Source: Trachythela sp. YZ-2020
Taxonomy: Eukaryota > Cnidaria > Anthozoa > Malacalcyonacea > Clavulariidae
DNA: 64,000 nucleotides
Direction: 5' to 3'
Assembly: GCA_016169945.1 (NCBI GenBank)
Contig: JADLSH010000245.1
Span: 1 to 64,000 of the forward strand
Positions within the stretch are counted from its first letter, which is position 1. Each line of letters begins with the position of its first letter. The notes under the pieces are model-generated. The model was not told the origin of the DNA. It saw only the letters and a program-made list of their open reading frames with translations, and made no database searches. Shown here piece after piece: positions 14,474-24,248 of this stretch. The translations under genes and the position numbers were made by a program.

Positions 14474-14662
14474 CAGTCATTTGGAGCAAAGCTCGCTCGA
14501 TTTGGAGCTAAGCTCGCTCGATTTGGAGCAAAGCTCGCTCAATTTGGAGCAAAGCTTGCTCGATTTGGAGCAAAGCTCGCTCGATATGGAGCAAAGCTCG
14601 CTCAATTTGGCGCAAAGCTCGCTCGATTTGGAGCAAAGTTCGCTCGATATGGAGCAGCTTGC
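14474..14662 (-). repeat. 21 bp repeat in foldback right arm
   Basis: Inverted counterpart of the 21 bp repeat in the left arm, with about nine units containing GGAGCAAAGCTCGCTCGA. Confidence 0.88.
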
Positions 14663-14734
14663 CTGATGTGTTAAGCTCGCTCGATGTTGTTAGATCAATG
14701 ATTCACTCTTTAGGATTCAATGATTCAATCTTAG

Positions 14735-15060
14735 GATTCAATGATATCATACAGTATCTTAAGATATCATTTTAGGATATCATACAGTATCTTAGGATAT
14801 CATTTTAGGATATCATACAGTATCTTAGGATATCATACAGTATCTTACGATATCATACAGTATCTTAGGATATCATACAGTATCTTACGATATCATACAG
14901 TATCTTAGGATATCATACAGTATCTTAAGATATCATACAGTATCTTAGGATATCATACAGTATCTTAGGATATCATACAGTATCTTAAGATATCATACAG
15001 TATCTTAGGATATCATACAGTATATTAGGATATTATACAATATCTTAGGATATCATCGGA
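14735..15060 (-). repeat. 20 bp satellite in foldback right arm
   Basis: Inverted counterpart of the left-arm 20 bp satellite, unit ATACAGTATCTTAGGATATC, about sixteen copies in the same order of variants. Retention of matching variants in both arms implies recent duplication of one arm or ongoing conversion between arms. Confidence 0.9.
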
Positions 15061-16404
15061 GATATACACTAAGCTTGGCTCGGGCCTATCCTTACGTCTT
15101 AGCTCGAAGCTAAGCTCGCTCTATATGGAGGTTGGCTCGCTCGATATGAAGCTAACATCGCTCGATATTCAATTATTCAATTTTAGGATTCAATGATTCA
15201 CTCTTAGGATTTGGAGTTTAAGAATAATACGTTCTTAGAAGCAGACCCAGAGCAGACCTTATTTACTTTGTTAAAAATATATTTAATAATGGGTAGATTT
15301 CAGATTGGAGACCTTAAGATTTAGCAATTGCAAGATTATCCCCCGAAGACAGACAAAAAAATATCTCTTTAAAGATACAAAAGACACCTAAACGATATGC
15401 TCTTAGGAGCAGACCTTACTAACGCTGTAAAAGAAATTATTATCAATAAATGTGTTTTTAAAATTAATTCTGTGTGTTGTATGTACATTGTACAATATTT
15501 CCCCGTCCTATAAATAATATATTCTAAATTTATTCAAATCTTTAAGCTAGAAAATCTTAATTGCCCGTAATTACCTAACAAACGCTAAATGTTTATATAC
15601 AATGTTTGTATACGATTGTAAATCTCGCTTAAAAATCACTGCTTTTCCCACTCTGCTACATCTAAAACGCTTGAAACTTTGTAAGGTTTAAATCCCTGTA
15701 AGAATTATGTTTATACAATCGTTTGGTAAACATATATTTGTATTGCGCTATAAGACCTTAGACCTCTCTTAGACTATAAGACTTTTCTCGTTTTAGAACG
15801 CTATATTTCTACTTGTTATTATTTCGTATAATATTTTACTAGGTTAAGCGTCGCTATATTAGTTGTCTAAGCCGTCTTGTTTAAGGTGATATTAGATACG
15901 AGAATATATTTACTCTTTGTCGAAACGGACTGTGTTTGGAACACAACGTTTGATAAAATATATAAGAAAGGTCTAGCTATTGTGATGGTTCATCTTAATG
16001 ATTGTTTCGCCCAAACAAGTCTTTTGACTTAATCCCTTAATGAGTTAAGCTATTGTGTCTTTAGTTTAACTTAGCATCAAAATATTTATGTTTCTAACGC
16101 TTTAATGTTTGTAAATCTCACTTGTACAGGCTTTACTAAATAAATGCTTGAAAACTTATTAGTATTGGTCGACTCAGAAAGAAATACTTCACTATATACG
16201 AGATTGAACGAGTTTATAAATCTCGCGACAACAAACCCATACATTTTTGCACACAAAATATGCTGAACTCAACATAATGACTGTTTTGCCCAAACTTGCC
16301 TTGCATATCAAACTTGCCTTGCATGTTGCACACCCTCAAAACTCTCGCACACCCCAGCACACCCTCAAAAATCCGGGTCGAACGGCCTGTATATTACTAC
16401 TCAC

Positions 16405-17242
16405 CGGTTTCTCACATGACAGCCCGTATAACCTTTACCACTACTTAAACGTGTTCGTTGTTGGAAACCTTGCTCAACTTATTCACTTTAATCCTCTTCT
16501 TTACAATCTATAGTTAATAATTAGCACCTTTCAAACTCCAAAATGAATTCTAGTAGGATTTGAACCACTACCTTCACATATGACATCCCGTAGCGTTTTC
16601 CACTAGACCACTTGTCCGTTGTTGAAAACCAAGCCCAAGTTATTGACCTTAATCCTTTATTTACACTGTATAATTACTTTACCCTTTACCACTAGACTAC
16701 GTGTTCGTTGTTGGAAACCTTGCTCAACTTATTTACTTTAACATCTTCTTTACAATCTATAGTTAATAATTAGCACTTTTCAAAATCCAAAATGACCTGT
16801 AGCAGTATTCGACCCGCGACTTTCACGCATGACAGCCAGTAGTCTTTACCACTACACTACTTGTTCGTTTTTGGAAGACCACCGCAACTTTTCCCTAATC
16901 CTTTTCTTTAAACTGCTAATTAATAACAAACACTATTCATATATATACTCCAAAATGACCTCTACCATGATTCGAACCACGACTTCACACATAACAGCCC
17001 GAAGTCTTTTCCGCTGCACAACTTGCTCGATGTTGGACACGTACCGCAAACCTTAATCTTTATTTTACACTATATAATTAACACTTTTCATACTCCGAAA
17101 TGACATCTACCAGAATTCGAACAACGACTTTCATATATGACAGCCCGTAGTCTTTACGACTACATTAATTGTTCGTTGTTGGAAACCTATTGGAACTTAT
17201 TCACCATAATTATTTTATACTGTATATAATTAGCATTTCTCC
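16405..17242 (-). repeat. SINE units flanking foldback element, right
   Basis: Five or so diverged tRNA-like SINE units on the minus strand, continuing the array interrupted by the foldback element and ending at the TAA target site of the Harbinger-type MITE. The flank directly next to the foldback terminus does not rejoin the broken unit on the left, so sequence was lost or rearranged around the insertion. Confidence 0.7.
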
Positions 17243-17245
17243 TAA

Positions 17246-18115
17246 AGCCCGGCGCACACTAGTGCAAGTTGTACGCACAGATGTCATTCGTGACCAATTA
17301 CGTGCGACGAAAATCCTAGTGTGCGGGGAAAATATACAGGATTTTTGTCACTCGTGTCGTGAACAACAAATATCAAACGTGTTTGATATTTTCTGTCATT
17401 CGTGACAAAAATTCCTCGCAGCAAAGAAGTGCGCATGCGTGTTATTTCCCAAAACAACATGGCGGATAGTGAACAAACACTTGCAGCTAGCGATAGGAAT
17501 TGCGGCGGGCATTTGCCTGACTATAGTTAAGTCAAATACTTATAAAATAAACCTTTCCCACCTCCAACCCTTAACCTAACCCTAACCAGAAATGTCTGAA
17601 AAGGAATTTTGGGGTTAAAACAAGTCGGAAAAAATTATTTGAAAGAAAAAATAATTTAAGTGAGAAAAAAGTTTTGGCCGGGATTGACCGGGCTTGAACA
17701 GCCGCTCTAAGAAACTGTAGCCAGCGCACGCCCTAAACCACTACGCCACCGACTAGCTCGCTGAATGCAATTGCAATAAACCACTATATATAATGCTAAA
17801 TATACCGCCTTTCTAGTCATTTAAAGAACGAAGAATATTGACCAATGAACGCCCGCCGCAATTCCTGTCGCTAGCTGCAAGTGTTTGTTCACTATCCGCC
17901 ATGTTGTTTTGGGAAATAACACGCATGCGCACTTCTTTGCTGCGAGGAATTTTTGTCACGAATGACAGAAAATATCAAACACGTTTGATATTTGTTGTTC
18001 ACGACACGAGTGACAAAAATCCTGTATATTTTCCCCGCACACTAGGATTTTCGTCGCACGTAATTGGTCACGAATGACATCTGTGCGTACAACTTGCACT
18101 AGTGTGCGCCGGGCT
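17246..18115. mobile_element. Harbinger-type MITE, 265 bp TIRs
   Basis: Terminal inverted repeats at 17,246-17,510 and 17,851-18,115 begin AGCCCGGCGCACACTAGTGC and match almost perfectly. The element is flanked by TAA at 17,243-17,245 and 18,116-18,118, the TWA target duplication typical of PIF/Harbinger elements. There is no transposase frame, so it is non-autonomous. The middle (17,511-17,850) holds a tRNA-like segment and a short run resembling telomere repeats (CCCTTAACCTAACCCTAACC at about 17,567). Confidence 0.85.
17680..17765 (-). other. tRNA-like sequence inside MITE
   Basis: On the minus strand this reads GTCGGTGGCGTAGTGGTTTA, containing an A-box match TGGCGTAGTGG, followed by TGTTCAAGCCC as a poor B box. 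It resembles a tRNA-derived SINE head captured by the MITE. It is not related by eye to the Asp/Glu-like SINE of the satellite. Confidence 0.45.
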
Positions 18116-18118
18116 TAA

Positions 18119-18332
18119 GGCCGCGGGTTCAAGTCTCAGTGAGAACTTTCTCAATGCGACTCGAACCCAGTCGTCAAGTGAAAAGAGTAAAGTCAACGCT
18201 CTGCCGAAAGTCGTGGGTTTTCTCCGGGTACTCCGGTTTCCTCCCACAGGGAAAGTTGACAGGGTGGGTTAGGTAAAAGGGCCCGCAGTAATTGGCATAT
18301 GCTGTTGTGGTGACCCTGCCCTAGTTGGCGAA
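18119..18332. repeat. second SINE-like element with conserved core
   Basis: Starts with a B-box-like GGTTCAAGTCTC and contains CTCCGGGTACTCCGG followed by TTTCCTCCCAC, a core I associate with widespread invertebrate SINE domains; the family name is not certain. It ends in GAGTTATAGCAACCACATAA. That tail is shared with copy B at 44,069, so the breakpoint of the large duplication lies in the SINE 3' end. Confidence 0.5.
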
Positions 18333-19147
18333 GAGTTATAGCAACCACATAAACACTATTACTGATGTCACCGAAGTGTTCTAACCTCGAAAAATGCGTA
18401 CGACTGCTACTCCCAAAAACATTCGTTGCCCCTCCCACAAACATGCAGAAATTGTCACACGTTTCATTTCTATTTATAAATCCGAAGTAAGTAAAGCTTT
18501 TAATGTCTTACTCGCGTATGAATATTTTTGTATCTTTTTATACTCACTACCAGAGACAGAGTCATATTCTACTTTCATAAACTGATAGCTTTTACTCTTC
18601 CAAGTCTTCTAGAGAGCGTTTTGAGACAGTATTATACTATGACAAACTCGTATAATGCAACGAACACTTCGCCCTCAGCAAGAAAAACAGTAAAGTTTTA
18701 AAATCAAAACATGCATGTAAGATTTAAGGGTTAACACTTCGGTGACATCCGTAGTAGCTGTTGGTCTCTTCGTATTTTTCTTCGTAGCTTCCATATGCTT
18801 GGTTCCTAAACACAATGCAGTTTGTTGTATTCATTATCTTTGTTTATTTCGATTTCTAAGCTGTTGTTATGTGGATGATCGTGATTAAATATTGACCGTA
18901 TAAACAATGTTTGTCTCTTCGTTCTTGCTACTAGGACTACTCTCCAACGAGTGGTAAACTTGTCTTAAAGTCTGTAATTGGTCTCTTGTGTGATGCAACA
19001 ACAGCTCCATTGGGAATGGAATCATTAACACCTACTGTAACATCTTTCTATCTTGAAGTCGCCCTATATATGTATACATAGTTATATACAGCATCGGCGG
19101 TCTTAGACCGGTAATCGAAATCCTGCCCAAAATATCTTGCGAACAAA

Positions 19148-19268
19148 GCAGTGGGGGGGGGGGGGAGGGGGGCGATAACCCGGGAGAATAAGGGCGGGAG
19201 ATGGGCGGGAAGCGGGAGGAGACGGAGCGGGATGCGGGAGTCATGCGAGGGCGGGAGGCGGGAGAAGA
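19148..19268 (+). repeat. G-rich tract, possible G-quadruplex
   Basis: A run of about fourteen G, then repeated GGGCGGGAG, GGGAGGCGGGAG and similar motifs. A shorter copy lies at 44,886-44,990 in copy B, where the long G run is reduced to about eight. A second GGGCGGGAGGCGGGAG cluster lies at 19,812-19,885. Many G-triplets on one strand could fold as quadruplexes. Confidence 0.6.
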
Positions 19269-19949
19269 ATGAGGGACGTTAAAGTTTTTTAATGACTTTT
19301 TAGTCCCTCTTTAAGCAAACTATCAAAAATCAGAACCAAACAATGTTGACTATTCACTATTTTAACTGGCATTAAACTTTATCGTCAGTCATGACAGTCA
19401 TCGGAGGCATTTTTAGTCCTTTTTAATGTCTATAAATGGCATTCGACTTGCATCCGCAGGTGGTTGGAGTTCTGTCGGCGTGTTTCCACATTCAAGGAAA
19501 TTTCCTTTTTTAAGGATATTTTGACCGAAAAAAGGAGTTTCAAGGAGGGAAAAAGGACGAAAAAAGGAATCAAGGAAATCTAAGGAATTTTTGAGTAACT
19601 GAATTGTACTGAATTGTTTTGAAGATTCTTTGTCTAAAAAACTCTTTTGCAGCCTATGAGCAAGTCAGTAGGATCTACAATGACCACAATGAACAATTAA
19701 CTTGCCACAAAGTTTCGGCGTATTAGCTGTTAAACCGAAACTCGATCCCAGTCATGAGAAACATTAGATAGGACGGCTTAGTATAGCAACATAGCCAAGT
19801 CAGTAGAAAAAGGGCGGGAGGCGGGAGACAATTCGCAAAAAGGTACGGGATGCAGAAGAGAAGGTACGGGAGGCGGGAGATGTTGACCCCCCTGCCCCCC
19901 CCCCTCCCACACAAAGCAAGTTTCCAGAATTCACAAGGTGTTCTGATTC

Positions 19950-20097
19950 GGTAGATGACGATAGATGACACTGGGTGACACTAGGTGACAGTAGATGACA
20001 CTGCAGGATGACAGTAGATGACACTAGATGATGATAGATGACAGTAGATAACACTAGATGACAGTAGATAACACTAGATAACGGTAGATGACAGTAC
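19950..20097 (+). repeat. 10 bp minisatellite GATGACAGTA
   Basis: About fourteen decameric units alternating GATGACAGTA and GATGACACTA with variants GATAACGGTA and GATGATGATA. The counterpart in copy B is at 45,636-45,790. It lies in what would be intron 5' of the GPD exon. Confidence 0.8.
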
Positions 20098-20253
20098 ATA
20101 TAGGAATATATAGGGTGTATGTCTCATATTGGCTTATGTAGGACATAGAATTTCTACCAGTATTCTTTAGAATGCGATCATAAAAGCAATTCGTAATGTC
20201 CGTTGCAAAAACATTCGAGCCTTCTAATTGTTTATTCATGTGCATTTGTCTAG

Positions 20254-21041
20254 AGTTTTGAAGTTATTGAGAAGGAGATCTTAAATGGTCAGAAACTTCA
20301 AGGACCACACACACTACATGAACTGTATAGAATACTAAAAGAAAAGGAATTGACAGAAAGGTAATGTAAGACACATTTCGGGAAAGAGATATTGTTTTTC
20401 AAACATTTTTTTAACTGTATACTAAGTCGTTATCGGCTCTGCGAAATCTACATGCTTGTGTTGTACTTGTGTGTTGTATGTGTGAAAGTATACATGTAAC
20501 ATGCTTCTCTTTATAATCTCGTCGTTCAAACTGTACACCAATTTTTGAGCAATACATAGACCATTTTTAGAATTACTGGAGCGTATAGCATTATACGCGC
20601 ATCGTCTCGAATTCATTCTTTGATTTTTTTAATATTCAGTCTTACGCGTATGTTTGAAGTTTCTGCTGGTATTCAAAAGGATGAAGCCGAAGCTATGCTA
20701 CCCTGTCCCCAGTCGCTTGTCACACTTTCGCCTTCCCATTTATCTTTGCGCTCGTCTTTACTTGCAAGCGCACGCCTGTATACCAGGCAGGCATTACCCG
20801 CATTTCACCTGTGGAAGAGGCAGGAGGCTATGCGTGTATATAGTGCGCTCCAGTAATTCTGCAAATGGTCTAGTATGTAAAAGCCTATCTGAATAAGGAT
20901 TGTCAAATGGAAAGAAGTAAAACTACTAAAACTATATTTTTGTCCCCTTTCAGCTTCCCGTTATTTACAGCAATATCCAAAGTCGTATACGAAGGTTATC
21001 CACCGCCAGCGCTTATTGATATGCTGAAAGATCACTTTTAA
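20254..21041 (+). pseudogene. GPD1: GPD last two exons, copy A (5' end missing)
   Basis: NAD-dependent glycerol-3-phosphate dehydrogenase interconverts dihydroxyacetone phosphate and glycerol-3-phosphate in the cytosol. Exon 1 here is 20,254-20,360 after a TTTGTCTAG acceptor and before a GTAATG donor; it encodes [13 protein letters not shown], a signature of the GPD1 C-terminal helical domain. The last exon is 20,954-21,041 after CCCCTTTCAG, encoding SFPLFTAISKVVYEG and ending DMLKDHF then TAA. The phase (two bases plus one) joins exactly across the 593-base intron. Together they supply about 64 C-terminal residues. I found no NAD-binding or catalytic-lysine exons upstream in 18-20 kb or beyond the SINE array. 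The retained intron means this is a DNA-level duplicate of a gene end, not a processed copy. It could be functional only if exons lie outside the window. Confidence 0.85.
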
Positions 21042-21169
21042 TATCTACGACTATATCAATAACCTATTATCGTGGTTTATTATCAATCTGTAAAGTCAAA
21101 GTAAAATATTCTATTTAGACAAGAACAGGCGAAATTTTTCTAATATTTTAAATTTTGTCAACAAATGCG

Positions 21170-21470
21170 CAACAGCATCGCTGCAATTGCAGTGCCAACA
21201 TCAAATAAAAACTTTTCTGCAAAAATTCTGACTAGTTGTCGCTGCAGTTGCAATGCCAACCTCGAAACTTGCATGCAAAATTTCTAACTATAGGTGTCGC
21301 TGCAATTCCAGTGCCAACATCAAAGCTCTTCTGCAAAAATTCCGACTAGTTGTCGTTATAAATGCAATTTCAACCTCAAAGCTCTTCTGCAAGAACTCCA
21401 ACTAGTTGTCGCTGCAATTGCAGTGCCAACCTCAAAGTTTCCGTCCAAAATATGTAACTACTGTAGTTGA
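21170..21470 (+). repeat. ~60 bp tandem repeat, copy A
   Basis: Five units of about 58-60 bp with the pattern GTCGCTGCAATTGCAGTGCC, then AACCTCAAA, CTTCTGCAAAAA and a CTAACTAGTT-like end. Sits just downstream of the GPD stop. The same repeat with the same unit order is in copy B. Confidence 0.8.
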
Positions 21471-22033
21471 AAGTGCTATGGAAGAACCAACGCCTGAGCT
21501 TTAACTTGTTGTTACGCTAAGTGTGACTATTCTAACGTCACAACCAAGCTTCGGTCATCCCCGCCTTTAATTAATAGACAATCTTTAAACATCTAGACTA
21601 TATTGGAACGGCAATCTTTAAATTATGGTACGCGGACCAATTTTTTTGGCACGGTACTCCTAATTTTTGCAGTGTAAACGCAAAATTAAGCGGACACGTA
21701 CCAACAGTTTTTGGCAGACCGAGACCGCCTCATGGTAATCTCGGCCCGCTTGAAATATGGTATTCCTTGAAAAACTAACAGAGGAAAGGTGCATGTGGTC
21801 GGATGAAGCAACTCCGTACTTTTAATTAATTGGTGGTCAGGGGAAACAATCGAAAAAATTTTGGCTACATGAAAAACGTCAAGGCAAACTACTAAAGTTT
21901 ATCAAATACTTCAGGTAAGTCACTAGAAAAACAAAAATCATTCGTTGAATCCCGTGTTTCGCTTTTCAACGTTGTATCTTAAAAAACAATAAGAACGCAC
22001 TTCAGTATGTTCTACTTTTAGAAAACAAAAAGA

Positions 22034-22053
22034 GAACATACTTTCGTATGTTC
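22034..22053. repeat. short hairpin
   Basis: GAACATAC TTTC GTATGTTC: a perfect 8 bp stem with a 4 base loop. Present in both copies (also about 48,308) and preceded by a diverged half copy, CAGTATGTTC. Function unknown. Confidence 0.5.
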
Positions 22054-22074
22054 TACTTTTGTTTTTGTTTTTAA

Positions 22075-22673
22075 GGTGGCTCGATATAGTAATCACAAAA
22101 ACCTTATTCAAGAATCGCGAAAACAAAACTTCATACTATATGTACAAACCCGCGTGACCATTTGTGCGCGCAGGAATATTAACGAAAGAACTTCCAAAAT
22201 GACCTGACGTGAGCAGTTAGTTGCTCGCGCCATCTCGCGTCATTGCGCGTGTTATATACCGCATTTCATGTCAATTGCTACGTCATTAAAAAATTCCACT
22301 TTTGAAAAACAATGCGCTATATCTCTCTATTTTCTAAAACGACATTTTTGCCTTTTTAAAAAAAATAGCATTACAGAACTTTTTATATTTTGCTTCATGT
22401 TACTCTGTCTTGCAAGTAAAATAATGCACGAAAAAAAATTGGGAAAAAAATTTATTTTCCAACAACACGAGGCGATAGGCTATTTAGGAGTAAATTTCGT
22501 ACGCATATGTTGCCATAGTAACGAACTATGTGTTACTAAAACTAACATAACCTGAAAGTAGAAAGATCAAAATATATGAAAATCCCGATACCTGGTGAAT
22601 AAAAGCTAAAAATACGAAGTTTAAAAATTTCAAAGTGTTGGACACCTGAATTTTTGAAAACTATCGATCCACC
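22075..22673. mobile_element. piggyBac-type MITE with TTAA duplication
   Basis: A 599 bp insertion flanked by TTAA at 22,071-22,074 and 22,674-22,677. Ends are inverted: GGTGGCTCGATA at the left and, reading inward from the right, GGTGGATCGATA. Copy B has the empty site with a single TTAA at about 48,345 (TTTTTAAGATG). TTAA duplication is specific to piggyBac-type integration. The interior is AT-rich and has no transposase; a 95-codon frame inside it shows no recognisable domain. Confidence 0.9.
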
Positions 22674-23092
22674 TTAAGATGTTTTTCAAGATTTAAAACG
22701 AAACGCACGTTGACACCCCGTACAGACCAGCGAGTTTTCCTTGACAAGTTCCTTGACGAGTTTATTTGTTCATGTGTACGAAAAAGGCTTGCAGTCTATT
22801 TCCACGACAGTTACGACAAGGTTACGACCATATACGACACGGTTACGACTTCAAATATTACGCACGACTGACTAAAATCCAAAAGAAACCAAAGAATGAA
22901 GACGACGTCATTCTTATTGGGATCGAAGTATCGGGGGCATACGCTGTTAGCAGGCCGTAATCCCCGCTCATTCCCATCTTGCTTTGAAATCTAGGCAAGT
23001 ACAGGCAAATCACTGCCGCTTAATGGGGTCTTCAAAAGGATAAGGTAAATCAATTCGAGCTAGGCGGGGGGAGGGGGGGGATGCGGGGCTCC

Positions 23093-23137
23093 CTTCCAGC
23101 CATTGAACTAAGGTATATTTAGTTCAATGCTTCCAGC
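23093..23137. mobile_element. 29 bp transposon remnant between 8 bp duplications
   Basis: CTTCCAGC at 23,093-23,100 and 23,130-23,137 flanks the inverted pair CATTGAACTAA and TTAGTTCAATG, separated by seven bases. The inverted ends equal the termini of the 2.95 kb element at 57,789-60,741. This is an end-to-end remnant of that family, left by near-complete excision or internal deletion. Confidence 0.75.
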
Positions 23138-23193
23138 CCAGATCGCCCGGGCTCGTCTGAGGTAGCTAGCCATGAAGTCCGCCCCTGAGCAGA

Positions 23194-24248
23194 TACATAA
23201 TATTTCTTAAGCATGCAGGTACATAATATTTCTTAACTATGCAGGACATAATATTTCTTAAGTATGCAGGTACATAATATTTCTTAAACATGTAGGTACA
23301 TAATATTTCTTAAGCATGTAGGTACATAATATTTCTTAAGCATGTAGGTACATAATATTTCTTAAGTATGCAGGTACATAATATTTCTTAAGCATGCAGG
23401 TACATAATATTTCTTAAGTACGCAGGTACATAATAGTTCTTAAGCATGCAGGTACATAATATTTCTTAAGCATACAGGTGCATAATATTTCTTAAGCATG
23501 CAGGTACATAATATTTCTTAACTATGCAGGTACATAATATTTCTTATTTAAGCATGCAGGTACATAATATTTCTTAAGTATGCAGGACATAATATTTCTT
23601 AAGTATGCAGGTACATAATATTTCTTAAACATGTAGGTACATAATATTTCTTAAGCATGTAGGTACATAATATTTCTTAAGCATGTAGGTACATAATATT
23701 TCTTAAGTATGCAGGTACATAATATTTCTTAAGCATGCAGGTACATAATATTTCTTAAGTACGCAGGTACATAATAGTTCTTAAGCATGCAGGTACATAA
23801 TATTTCTTAAGCATACAGGTGCATAATATTTCTTAAGCATGCAGGTACATAATATTTCTTAAGCATGCAGGTGCATAATATTTCTTAAGCATGCAGGTAC
23901 ATAATATTTATTAAGCATGCAGGTACATAATATTTCTTAAGTATGCAGGTACATAATATTTCTTAAGCATGCAGGTACATAATATTTCTTAAGTATGCAG
24001 GTACATAATATTTCTTAAGCATGCAGGTACATAATATTTCTTAAGCATGCAGGTACATAATATTTCTTAAGTATGCAGGTACATAATATTTCTTAAGCAT
24101 GCAGGTACATAATAGTTCTTAAGTATGCAGGTACATAATAGTTCTTAAGCATGCAGGTACATAATATTTCTTAAGCATTCAGGTACATAATATTTCTTAA
24201 GCATGCAGGTACATAATATTTCTTAAGCATGCAGGTATATAATAGTTC
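23194..24248 (+). repeat. 26 bp satellite, about 40 copies
   Basis: Unit GGTACATAATATTTCTTAAG plus CATGCA, with variants (GTATGCA, CATGTA, AATAGTTC). A block near 23,216-23,480 is repeated near 23,580-23,850 with the same variant order, so part of the array was itself duplicated. It ends directly at the stop codon of the ApoL-like gene. Copy B has only about five units. Confidence 0.95.

Larger units (their letters stand above)
12124..16404. mobile_element. foldback transposon with ~2 kb inverted arms
   Basis: A nearly perfect giant hairpin. Left arm about 12,124-14,175, right arm about 14,474-16,404, loop about 300 bases. Outer ends share GTGAGTAGTAATATA, followed by GGCCGTTCGACCCGG. Going inward each arm has unique sequence, a conserved coding tail (13,213-13,330 left, 15,300-15,420 right), a 20 bp satellite, a 21 bp repeat, then the 7 bp repeat loop. 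Arms built from tandem repeats resemble Drosophila FB/Galileo and sea urchin TU elements; the assignment is by structure only. The left arm has an extra duplication of about 100 bp near 12,200-12,370. No clean target duplication is visible: flanks are inverted, with TATA the only shared direct sequence. Confidence 0.8.

Noticed and set aside
13949..14666. Open frames with heptad-like LEQSSLD repeats on both strands
   Set aside because: They are translations of the 21 bp repeat in the foldback arms; 21 bases equals seven codons, so a heptad pattern is automatic. Both strands and arms show it.
13610..15060. CRISPR array
   Set aside because: Units are tandem with no unique spacers, AT-rich and mirrored; the genome context is animal.
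17560..17595. Interstitial telomere
   Set aside because: Only about two to three imperfect CCCTAA-like units, inside a MITE.
20620..20896. 78-80 codon frames between the GPD exons
   Set aside because: They lie inside the intron defined by matched splice sites and phase, overlap each other in two frames and differ between copies by frame-changing indels.
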